From assembly GCA_949825045.1 (NCBI GenBank), contig OX463829.1, forward strand, positions 3,844,001 to 3,908,000: 64,000 bases of DNA, read 5' to 3'. The notes below the pieces were generated by a model that was given only the letters and a program-made list of their open reading frames with translations, was not told the DNA's origin and ran no database searches. Below are positions 10,129 to 18,444 of the stretch, in pieces. Source of the stretch: Argyresthia goedartella. Its lineage: Eukaryota > Arthropoda > Insecta > Lepidoptera > Argyresthiidae. How positions within the stretch are numbered: position 1 is the first letter of the stretch; the number at the start of each line of letters is the position of its first letter. A program made the translations under genes and the position numbers.

Positions 10129-10890
10129 AAGTCAAGTCAAGTCAAGTCAGAGTACTTTATTACTGTAGATATTTACATATACTTAGCAAACGTCATTTTT
10201 TGCCTCTTCTCTACATTGGACCACTGTGGGAGAAGAAGGGCGTAGAAACCCCCACAGATTGATTTTTAGATCTCTTTTAAAAATAGGTTGTGCTTAACTA
10301 ATACAAATATGAAAAATTTAGTTTAATAAGCAGGAATAAATAATTACAAAATTATTAACAGCAAGGTCTGTGTTGAGCTAGATTAACCCCATACAGTCCT
10401 GTCATTTAAGTAATCTCGAACATTGTAAGATCCCTTTTTCGACGAAGTTGCTTTGACATGCCTTTTAAATTGCTCAAATGGCAATTTCAAAATCTCCAGA
10501 GGTATCTTATTATAGTAGAGAATGCACTGACCCTTGAAAGAATTGCTAACCTTCGCGAGTCTAAATAGTCTGTGATTATTTCTTAGGTTAACATTACAGC
10601 TATCGCTAAGTTTGGTAAACGTTGTAAGGTTCTTGCGTACATACATTATATTTTCGAAAATAAATTGACTAGCTACAGTTAGAATGTCAATTTCTTTAAA
10701 AAGCTCTCTTAAGGAGTCTGTTCGTTTTAAATTATAAATTGCTCGAATAGCTCTTTTCTGTAAAATAAAATAGTTTGAATATCCGCTGCTTTCTCCCACA
10801 ACAAGATACCAAAGGACATCACACAATGAAAGTAACTAAAATATACTAGCCTAGATGTAGCCACATCCGTGCTTTGTCTGAATCAATCAA
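10129..10890 (-). mobile_element. 5'-truncated LINE inserted into another LINE
   Basis: A minus-strand insertion flanked by CGTC at 10125-10128 and 10891-10894. It encodes the end of an RT-type ORF2 (10826-10383) with LQKRAIRAIYNL and CILYYNKIP, typical of Jockey/CR1-like elements. The upstream part near 10890-10830 reads ATSRLVYFSYF in another frame. Its 3' end is a (TTGAC)n tail, seen on the + strand as GTCAAGTCAAGTCAAGTC at 10126-10147. Fragments of the same 3' UTR lie at 17083-17190 and 43908-43985. Confidence 0.75.
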
Positions 10891-10894
10891 CGTC

Positions 10895-11115
10895 CGCTCT
10901 TTTGCCATCGTCCCGCGATATGCCTGCTGGCCCTAGTGTAGCGGGGAGGCCAGCACTGGCAGAAGCCCGGCGGATGACATCACTGAGTGCTGGCTGGCGA
11001 GACAGGTGACCCGCACTGCGGCGGCATGCCAGTCCATGGTGGCCCAGTCGGTCCACGCCTCCCCCACAGCGGCAGCGATGTGGCTCGTTGGTCTTGGCCT
11101 CCAGCCTGAGGCTTA
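10895..11115 (-). pseudogene. LINE ORF2 C-terminal domain, upstream part
   Basis: Read on the minus strand this gives CRCGGGVDRLGHHGLACRR, then SDVIRRALASAG and DDGKRADG. This is the Cys/His knuckle and linker that precede the block at 9724-10128. It is markedly GC-rich compared with its surroundings. The two parts belong to one element split by the LINE at 10129-10890. The RT domain upstream is not visible. Confidence 0.7.
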
Positions 11116-11584
11116 CACTAGGACTACCCCTCTATATATATTTTTTCCTTTCCTTACAGGTTAGCTGTAAGAAAAATTTATTTTCAAAAATCCTTTGCAT
11201 ATTTTCCATTGTGTTTACTGTGCAATAAAGAATTATTATTATTTGTATTTATATAAAATTATTACATCATTTTCTGAAATATAGAGCAACACGTTATTTT
11301 TATATTACTATTAGCACCTTTATCAGTACTTTCCGAATAAAAAATACTAGGTATCATTCGTCAACCGAATAATTCATCTAGGCCTCTTTCAAAGAACTAA
11401 TATTACTTTAGCAACCCTTTAAATTAGAATCATAGTTATTCAGAATCAACCAAGTAAAATAAATGGATTATATAGACCTCTAGTTAACTGATGATTAATT
11501 CGAACAAATTTACACATTTTCCAATTATACGTATACGTAGTCGCAAATGAAAAAAAAAATGCTTTTTCCATAGTAACTCGATCC
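11116..11584. other. AT-rich spacer
   Basis: No gene or repeat boundaries seen. Confidence 0.5.
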
Positions 11585-11745
11585 TCGGCTGGGTGGGTAT
11601 ACAAAAAAAAAACCCAGGTCTTGGATGTTTATATGTGTGTGACGTCGCTATTTCTGGTTCCGACGACCAGTGGGACCAGAAGCTATGTATGTGCCTGTAT
11701 GTAAATCTTTCTGTTTATATTTGCTTAAACTTGTAATCAGCTGAT
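11585..11745 (+). mobile_element. SINE family B fragment
   Basis: Contains the family signature CAGGTCTTGGATGTTTATA and TGTGACGTCGCTATTTCTGG, shared with copies at 14170-14262, 16340-16516, 47395-47620, 52741-52895 and 63100-63270. The tRNA-like head is mostly lost. Non-coding. Confidence 0.65.
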
Positions 11746-12544
11746 CGGGTCAATATACTGAGGGACGAATAATTTTTCCATTTGCCACAAAATCTTTCTT
11801 GGGGAAAGTTGTTCATAATGATGGTAGTTTCAGCCCCCAAAATAAATGTCACCTTATATCTGGCCTATGTCTTTTGGCCGAAAGCATTGGCACTGCTCAA
11901 TTAAAATGCCCTTTATATAACGCTCATTAGGGATACTTTAAAATGCTTCACAGAAGCTGTCAATTCCCGAGCGACAGAACGAGACAGCATGACTTTCAGT
12001 TAAATTTTGAGTTGTCGGCTAGTATCCGGGTCATACATAAATTAACCCAGCATTCAACAGATAAGGCAGCGCTTCATAAAAGGAGTTTCTTCGCGAAATG
12101 TACCATTTGAGCAGCATCCTCCACGGATGTGTTTCAATAAAACCTCCCCTCGTTGATAAATTTACCGAAGGATCCCGAAAAAGCTGTTTTCCTTAGATAC
12201 CTATGAAACTACGAAATATTTATCTACGAAAATGAAGCTAACGAGCCTCATCGATGTTCGCGGCTCCAAAAAGTAGATGAACTAATCTCTGTGTTATAAA
12301 TATCATTCTGCCTTTTCTATCATTTAAATAATGGCCACTCGTTTCCATATTTTAGTTCATACCAACATTAAACAACTCGTTACTCGCTACCTACCTAAAA
12401 TTATTATGAATCAAATATTGAGACACGATATCAAAGCCAAACTACAATGTAGTATTAGTGACACCGCATAAAATTTACTCAGTTATAGTTAAACTCAATA
12501 AATTAAAAAATACAAATAATGATTTAAAATACACATAGAGTCAC
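11746..12544. other. Non-coding DNA
   Basis: No gene is seen. The segment near 11780-11860 resembles a diverged half of the foldback element at 908-1020 (CCCCAAAATAAATGTCACC). Confidence 0.45.
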
Positions 12545-12783
12545 GCCTTTTCCCATACGGGGTGGCAGAGGCACAGTTGTGTCCACTTTGAGCCAGCTAT
12601 TCAATGCTCCATTTTGCGTGACAGGGGGCTAGCCCATCGCCGCAGCTATGAAGTAATTAAGGTTTTTAGAACGTCCGTATAATGTACTTAAAATAAATTA
12701 ATTATCTCATGGTCAGGAATCGAACCTGCATTTCCTGTATGAGAAGCAGGCGTGAAACTCATTACACCACGGAGCTCTGTTCT
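12545..12783 (-). mobile_element. SINE family C with tRNA-like head
   Basis: On the minus strand the head reads TCCGTGGTGTAATG with box B GGTTCGATTCC (complement near 12720-12735). The body contains the CCATACGGGGTGGCAGAGG block at 12552-12572. A forward copy lies at 59311-59440, with fragments near 1820, 36139 and 60440. It looks tRNA-derived, but the acceptor stem is not intact, so it is not called a tRNA gene. Confidence 0.6.
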
Positions 12784-13465
12784 GACATTTATTTAAAAAT
12801 AGGTCAAAAGTATAATTCAACAAAAATAAATAATGGGTTTTGTGCAATTCATCATGTCCTATAAACACATATTCCTGTGATCTTTATGCACTGGGCGTAA
12901 TAATTTAACATTGCAACAGGAAAGACATGTCAGTTCAAATTCATGAATTCGTACAAAGGACTGAAATTCGGATAAGAAAATTCGTTCTAACTGTATGTCC
13001 CCACGGTTTTCCCTCTCTGCGAGCAGCAGTTGTGTGTAAAGCCTCTTTTATGGTTTCCACAGCGCTCTGCGACTGAAATATTGATGATATTTCAAAATTT
13101 GCACCAATTTTCATACATGAAACTTTCCGGCTATTTTTCAATATATTTACAGCTTGGCAATTTAACCCCTTCAGCTTGTTCGTTCGACCCGTTAGAGGTT
13201 TTGAAATTTATTACTATGGCATAAGATTCAAAATCACAATGCCTCAGTTGAAATTTAGCACTTGAAGGTTTAAAGTATATTGCTTTTGATTCATTCAACA
13301 TGAGTGGCTGCAAGTCAAACATCTAATTTTTGATGTCTTCTTATAAAAGAGGTTCCTCCAGTAAGTGTGAATTAGGCTTGACATTAGTTTTACTTTTGAT
13401 GCATCAAAAGTTGGCAACAAGTTAGCCCCCCCAGTCTCGCAAAAAAAATATCCTTATGAGATAAT
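12784..13465. other. Non-coding DNA, nothing recognised
   Basis: Short overlapping open frames on both strands at 12941-13322 have no recognisable domains and look like chance. Confidence 0.5.
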
Positions 13466-13690
13466 CCTTACGAGGTTTTACGCCGAACGACCAAAAACTT
13501 CGTTGTCAAGAGGAATGAAATTGCCGACATCTTATCTATAGATAGATTGAAGCTAGCATTCTTAGCAGTAGACCATGGAATTTCCGTCATTTTGTCACAA
13601 CATACAAGCGAACCGGAAGTCTTGGAAAAAGTTGAATCAGCTCAATCCGCCTCATCCAAGTATGGTCGAAAATATAAACGCGCGGTGAGT
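13466..13690 (+). pseudogene. Gypsy-type integrase C-terminal remnant
   Basis: The frame starting at 13466 reads PYEVLRRTTKNFVVKRN, then SIDRLKLAF. This resembles the end of gypsy-class Pol proteins, where a chromatin-facing tail carries PY.V..RT.K.F and SIDRLKPA-like motifs. Only the tail survives; no LTR or other pol domain was found nearby. A SINE follows directly. Unrelated to the intact errantivirus downstream, whose tail differs. Confidence 0.5.
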
Positions 13691-13696
13691 TTTTTT

Positions 13697-13940
13697 TTAC
13701 CTTGGACACTATTTACACACATTGATCTAGCCCCAAACTAGGATTCCCTGTATCTTGGGTACTAGACAACGATACACATTCTTATATAGATACATATTAT
13801 ACTTAGATAGATAAACAACCACGACTAGGGTAGAAACATCTGTTCTCATCAAACATATGTTTGCCCCCACCGGGAGTCGAACCCGGGACCCTTGGCTTCG
13901 TAGGCAGGGTCACTGCCGACTCGGTCATTCGGGTCGTCAC
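13697..13940 (-). mobile_element. SINE family A, near full-length, minus strand
   Basis: Reverse complement of the copy at 2381-2632. It includes the tRNA-like head with box B (complement GGAGTCGAACC near 13880) and the GGCCGAGTCGG-type box A near 13915-13930. The poly-T start at 13688-13696 corresponds to its A-rich tail. Confidence 0.75.
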
Positions 13941-14169
13941 TTTAATGACGTCTATAGCTTAGTATAAATAGAGAACTGGCATACGTGTAGAGTGCAAATG
14001 GCCTAAACGTTTGTGCAAAGCTGACAATTTTTTTGTTTAAGGGCTCAAAAGAAGCGAATCCCTGGCTCGAAGAAAACAATGCTTCTTTAGCTTCAATTCT
14101 AAGCCAAACAGTTGGCAGAAAAATGTGGGATAAATATATGTAAAATAAACATAAAAATTGATATAAAAG

Positions 14170-14262
14170 CACATACATTGCTTCTGACCCACACTAGGAT
14201 ACCCCGTTTCGTAGGAAACAAAAACAGCGACATCACACACATAAACATCCAAGATCTGTATA
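14170..14262 (-). mobile_element. SINE family B, 3' fragment
   Basis: Matches the 3' half of the SINE at 16340-16516 (CATTGCTTCTG...ACACTAGGATACCC), then stops. Its tRNA-like head is absent. Confidence 0.6.
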
Positions 14263-14512
14263 AAGTTAGTTAGAGAAGAACTTAACTTGAAATATCAAAG
14301 TCTATCTGTTATATTGATATTATTAATAAAACTACCTGACATATTATTTAAAAAAAAACTACAAGCACTCTGAGGCGACAACAGTTTTCTATGTGAAACC
14401 AGCAGGCAAAAAATGGTTAAAAAAATTAAAAAATTTGGTCTATTTATTTTATTGTTAAGGTCACTATTAAACGAGTTATTTAAGTAGTTTATGTGACTGC
14501 TACGTAATGGAG

Positions 14513-14592
14513 GGCATTAATACTCGAGAGCGGGTTTATGAAACGAGCCGAAGGCGAGTTTCATAATAATATCACTCGAGAGTTTTAATGCC
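14513..14592. mobile_element. Foldback with GAGCCGAAGGCGAG centre (a)
   Basis: The outer arms are GGCATTAATACTCGAGAG at 14513-14530 and their diverged complement ending GTTTTAATGCC at 14592. The inner arms ATGAAAC/GTTTCAT enclose GAGCCGAAGGCGAG at 14545-14558. The copy at 48430-48480 has the same outer arms but lacks the inner hairpin. Non-coding. Confidence 0.6.
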
Positions 14593-14618
14593 TAATTATG
14601 TACAGTTACATACACTAG

Positions 14619-14971
14619 TTTATCTACACACATATCATAAGCTCTCTTTGATGTGTTCAGGAACCGCATGTTTGACCGGCATTGTGGTTCTGCAGTTGTT
14701 TAGCTTGTTCTGTAGCACCAACTTCGGGCGTCGGCGTTTGAAATTTGAATGTTAGTACCAACTTCACAGACAAACTAGGGGCGGCATGCAGGCGGGCGTC
14801 GGCGTTCGAAATTTGAATGTCATTATATGTAGAAAAACTACACATAATGACCATAATGTGTAGTTTTCCAGATACGAAACGAGTTTTTACCAAGTAGTTT
14901 AACATAATGCTGATCGTAACGTGCGGTTTTTGAACGCAGTAAAGAGGGTTTATGATACGTGTGTAGATAAA
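14619..14971 (+). mobile_element. MITE family D, copy 1
   Basis: The ends are 31-bp inverted repeats beginning TTTATCTACACACATATCAT (left) and complementary at 14941-14971. The interior is shared with copies at 15954-16257 (inverted) and 48502-48823. All copies are flanked on one side by a further shared block containing ACATACACTAG, so the true element may be larger. Non-coding. Confidence 0.65.
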
Positions 14972-15043
14972 ATATATAATATAATTTGTCAATTCGCGGA
15001 GGTCGATATTTTCCGGGACTCTGCGGAGCGGTGCGCTCAGTCT

Positions 15044-15425
15044 TTTTAGGGTTCCGTACCCGAAGGGTGCCCAACGGGACCCTATTACTAAGCCTCCGCT
15101 GTCCGACCGTCCGTCTGTCACCAGGCTGTATCTCATGAACCGTGATAGTTAGACAGATGAAATTTTCACAGATATATTTCTGTTGCCGCTATAACAACAA
15201 ATACTAAAAAACAGAATAAAATAAATAGTTAAGGTTACCGTACAACAATTCTTTCAATACCACATACAAACTTATGAATGCACCTGGTTACTTAAATGTA
15301 GTGTGAAAGTAGCCGCACCAATAACTTTGTAAATAACTTTTTGCTATGTTAAATCCAAACTATTCACTCCACACCATCCCTACCATTGTACGGTGTGAGT
15401 TAGATTCGCACTTGACCGCTTTTTT
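15044..15425 (-). mobile_element. Dispersed element family M, minus copy
   Basis: Reverse complement of the copies at 35463-35850 and 38479-39115. It starts TTAGGGTTCCGTACCC and ends near ATTCGCACTTGACCGC. Family hallmarks are the ACGGACGG-type block and GATACAGCCTGGTGAC. About 400 bp, non-coding, probably a SINE- or MITE-like lepidopteran repeat; I do not assign the class. Confidence 0.6.
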
Positions 15426-15725
15426 TCTCTTTTTCTCTCCTTCCAATGTCCAGGCCTTGATAATCCAGAAACAAAATCAAAAGTCTAGCTAATAGATTAA
15501 TTTAACTTTTCATAAGAGTCAACCTGAAATATCTCCAACACAAACGTAGTGAGTATCATCAGCAATATTTACTGCATATAGAACAAAAGAGGATACAGCT
15601 CATTATCAACTTTCCCGCCTGCCAGTCCCTAAAAACTTTTCTGCACTCTGCACTTTCAGTTACGAACTGTGTCTAAAGAAAAAGAAGTACATTAAATCAT
15701 TTCACTCCACCTCGCTTTATCTAAC

Positions 15726-15927
15726 TCATACATTCTCCTGTACTAGTCCATTTTTCATGTGATGTAGACTGTGTGCATCAATTTGTTTCTGGGGAACCAG
15801 GATAGTTTGGCTAGAAATACTTTTTTCTAACTGCTTTTGAAAATATTTTTCTCTTAAGGCCTTATAGGAGACAAATGATCTGTAGTCGTTCTCTAAGATC
15901 TCCCGCAAGTTGAATAGGTCAGAAAAT
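15726..15927 (-). CDS. Unrecognised short ORF, possible exon or gene fragment
   Basis: A minus-strand open stretch of about 64 codons, ending at the TGA... boundary near 15726, with an ordinary amino-acid mix (NLREILENDYRSFVSYKALR). It does not overlap a recognised repeat and its composition is not low-complexity. There is no obvious ATG at the start and no clear acceptor directly upstream. It may be a relic of a transposon or host gene, or chance. Confidence 0.2.
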
Positions 15928-15953
15928 CAGACGTTTCTATTTTAATTTTTAAT

Positions 15954-16257
15954 TTTATCTACACACGTATCATAAACCCTCTTTATTGCGTACAAAAACC
16001 GCACGTTACGATCAGCATAATGTTAAACTACTCGGTAAAAACTAATTTCTTATCTGAAAAATTACACATTATGACCATAATGTGTAGTTTTTCTACATAT
16101 TATGACATTCAAATTTCGAACGCCGACGCCCGACTGCGTGCCGCCCCTAGTTTGTCTGTGATGTTGGTACTACAGAACAACTGCAGAGCCAAAATGCCGG
16201 TCAAACATGCGGTTCCTGAACACATCAAAGAGAGCTTATGATATGTGTGTAGATAAA
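15954..16257 (-). mobile_element. MITE family D, copy 2 (inverted)
   Basis: The 31-bp terminal repeats at 15954-15984 and 16227-16257 match copy 1 at 14619-14971 in opposite orientation. The outer block CTAGTGTATGTAACTG follows on the right side. Copies 1 and 2 together form a 1.6-kb inverted pair around an element M copy. Confidence 0.65.
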
Positions 16258-16339
16258 CTAGTGTATGTAACTGTACATAATTAGGCATTATGTTGCAGTC
16301 ACATAAACTACTATTGCGTATCAATAGATAAAACATAAA

Positions 16340-16516
16340 CAACATTGCTTCTGGCCCCACACTAAGATACCCTGTGTTGTGGGAACCAGAAACAGCGACG
16401 TCACACACATATAAGCGTCCAAGATCTGGGTTTTATTTTCTTTACCCCCAGCCGGGGATCGAACCCGGGACCTCGCGTATGGTAGGCAGAGCCACAACCA
16501 CTGCACCACAGAGGTC
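16340..16516 (-). mobile_element. SINE family B, full copy with tRNA-like head
   Basis: The best copy of this family. On the minus strand the head has a box A-like region near 16490 and box B GGTTCGATCCC (complement at 16455-16465), followed by the body with CCAGATCTTGGACGC and TGTGTGACGTCGCTG. It would carry an internal RNA polymerase III promoter. No intact tRNA cloverleaf. Confidence 0.75.
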
Positions 16517-16681
16517 ATCAATAGACCTAACAAGAGATATAGATATTTTGCAAGACACAACTTTTGGTATTAGGAGATACCTTCGTTAGGAATAGTTACC
16601 CTAGTCTAGTCAATTAATACTCCATTTACAATAATACGACGTGGAAAACAGCTGTTATAAACCTACTTATTTTTATTACAG

Positions 16682-16778
16682 TTTGCATGAACTGTTGACT
16701 CAACTGTTGTTTTCTCTCGACTGTAAAGTCAAGCTCAACTCCGCCTCAGATGGAGACGTACTCAAACTTCGAGCAAAG
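16682..16778 (+). CDS. Candidate internal exon of an unidentified host gene
   Basis: A 97-bp segment between a strong acceptor (TTATTTTTATTACAG ending at 16681) and a donor AAG|GTATAT at 16778/16779. Only one frame is open; it leaves one base at the start and 32 codons. The peptide begins LHELLTQLLFSLDCKVKLN and ends GDVLKLRAK. It reads like normal globular protein, and codon use is mixed, unlike the surrounding AT-rich DNA. I do not recognise the family. It is on the same strand as the candidate exon at 1613-1663 but the phases do not join directly, so other exons would lie between. Confidence 0.4.
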
Positions 16779-17082
16779 GTATATTCTTTAATAATGCAGT
16801 CGGCATTCAGCATTTCGGTAAATAACAATAGTAGCAAATGTCAGAAAGTTGTCTCCTCGTGAGATAATGGCGTCTCTTGGGAACTTGTTAGTAACGAAAC
16901 TTTCATAGTTTGCTCACCAACTGAGCATTGTTTTGAAAGAATCGCAATTAACTGGAGTCATGCTTTAAACGTTCATCTCAGCGCCAATTGGGAAAGTAAT
17001 ATCGAGGAGTATGTATTTTCAACTTCTTAGCGTGACGGTGAAATAAGGGACCTGATGCTAGGAAATACTGATCAACGTCGAA

Positions 17083-17190
17083 TCAAATCAAATCAATCAA
17101 ATCGATAATTTCTTTATTTTCAGTAAATATTTATAACATATATTTAGAAAACGTAATTTTTAGCCTCTTCTTTGGACCACTGACGCGTGT
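17083..17190 (-). mobile_element. LINE 3'-UTR fragment with simple-repeat tail
   Basis: Matches the 3' end of the LINE at 10129-10890 (TATTTATAACATATATTTAG then GCCTCTTC). The tail here is made of TTGATT/ATTTG-like units instead of TTGAC. Severely 5'-truncated. Confidence 0.6.
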
Positions 17191-17264
17191 TAGTAAATAG
17201 TGAACTTTGAGTCACTTCCTGTGAAACCAAAGTGGACGCTATAGACGGCGAAACTAGTTGAGGA

Positions 17265-17380
17265 CTCAGTAACTCGTTGTCTTGGTTACCAGTTACAAAA
17301 GGGCTCGGTTCCTTGGTTACCAGTTAAAAAAGCACTCATTTGTGACTCGGTTCCTTGCTTACCAGCTACAAACTGTTTAA
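17265..17380. repeat. Imperfect short tandem repeat
   Basis: Three units sharing CTTGGTTACCAGTTACAAA-like sequence (near 17280, 17310 and 17362), spaced 30-50 bp apart. No function can be read from it. Confidence 0.5.
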
Positions 17381-17460
17381 GTTTAATTTCAAAAGTTTCA
17401 TATGCATATTGACTAAGGCTTGATTTTATAATGTCTATTTGCTCAAGTCGTCCATTTTAG

Positions 17461-17624
17461 TCTTCGCTTTCGCAAAATTAGCTCACGAGGCTACAAATAC
17501 GGAGACACTTCAACTTGAGCTTTTGGATTTACCTATCGCACTGTATAGTCACGAGTCACGAACGCAGATGTCTATCGGACGCCGCTTAAAGCATCTGGTT
17601 CTAAAGATGGGTTTCTCGAATTAA
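17461..17624 (+). CDS. Unrecognised ORF, possible terminal exon or relic
   Basis: An open stretch ending at TAA 17622-17624, preceded by an acceptor-like TCCATTTTAG at 17451-17460. The peptide contains LAHEATNTETLQLELLDLP and SIGRRLKHLVLKMGF, which looks protein-like and not low-complexity. Its required phase does not match the donor of the exon at 16682-16778. No domain is recognised. It could be a transposon relic. Confidence 0.25.
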
Positions 17625-17766
17625 ACATAATCATAACCACTCGTTTCTAGTTGTTTCTGCAAAACAACTTATTATTCCGCATTTATTTTGCATCATCGAA
17701 ACATGTTCATACCTATATTTTTACTCTCTATGAATGTTTGAACCTACCATGAGGTTTCTTGAAACG

Positions 17767-17858
17767 TATTTACTCCTGGTTTCGAGTAAATACTCGGTCA
17801 GTACTCAGTATTTACTCATATAGGTATTTACTGATTACTTACCATATTGAGTATTTAC
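17767..17858. promoter_or_regulatory. Cluster of five TATTTAC/GTAAATA sites
   Basis: Exact heptamers at 17767-17773, 17786-17792 (reverse), 17809-17815, 17825-17831 and 17852-17858. The sequence matches the core preferred by forkhead transcription factors. The cluster lies about 35 bp outside the BEL target duplication, so it predates that insertion. Function is inferred from the motif only; it could be a degenerate tandem repeat. Confidence 0.3.
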
Positions 17859-17892
17859 TCATCTCTTTCTGATACAGATGAATGAAGACCGG

Positions 17893-18412
17893 TGTTCAGG
17901 CCTCTCGGCACCCGATGACCTCGCAGGGGCCCATAGCTACGAGGTAGCGTAGCGATCAGATGCCAAGAAGCAAGAACGTCGGCGTTTCACCGAGCTAAAG
18001 TAAATAGATTCTATCTGACCTGGTCTGTGCTTCGTTCCCGTCAAACTCCTGTCTCTCTGCAAGGCCTGGGTGCACCCTAGGCTCTTCTTGGTAGACAGGT
18101 TCTTCAGCCAACCAGGTATGGCTGGCAGGCCAGCTTCGACGCGCACAGTTCCAACACAGGTTATATTACGTAAATACGAACTTTATCTGGTTCGGAGAAC
18201 CACAATACACTCAGCTATAAGACAATCCTGAGGGGAGCCCGAATACAATACCAGATGGCTTACGATTTAATTTCAATGCCCAAAATCAATACGCGTCACA
18301 TTGCGGGGGCTTTTTCCTGTCAGTTGTCAAAAAACTGCAAAGATGGCCGCAACGTCAAATTCAAAATGGCCGTTCCGAAACCATCGATCGAGTATCGATT
18401 CTGAATCGAACA
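17893..18412 (-). repeat. BEL/Pao 3' LTR
   Basis: On the + strand it runs from TGTTCAGGCC to GAATCGAACA, so it starts TG and ends CA in both senses. The neighbouring GGGCGGGTGAT (minus strand, at about 18413-18423) is the likely polypurine tract. It carries a 69-codon open frame at 17937-18146 that is repeated in the other LTR; this is probably chance. Confidence 0.9.
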
Positions 18413-18444
18413 ATCACCCGCCCGGACAGGCACCCACCTGTCCC

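Noticed and set aside
9742..10245. Plus-strand 167-codon ORF
   Set aside because: Shadow of the minus-strand LINE tail domain and its junction with the inserted LINE.
16440..16516. Possible minus-strand tRNA gene
   Set aside because: It is the head of SINE family B, continuous with a SINE body shared by five other copies.
17937..18146. 69-codon ORF identical in both BEL LTRs (also 24780-24989)
   Set aside because: It is conserved only because the LTRs are copies of each other; no domain or independent evidence of translation.
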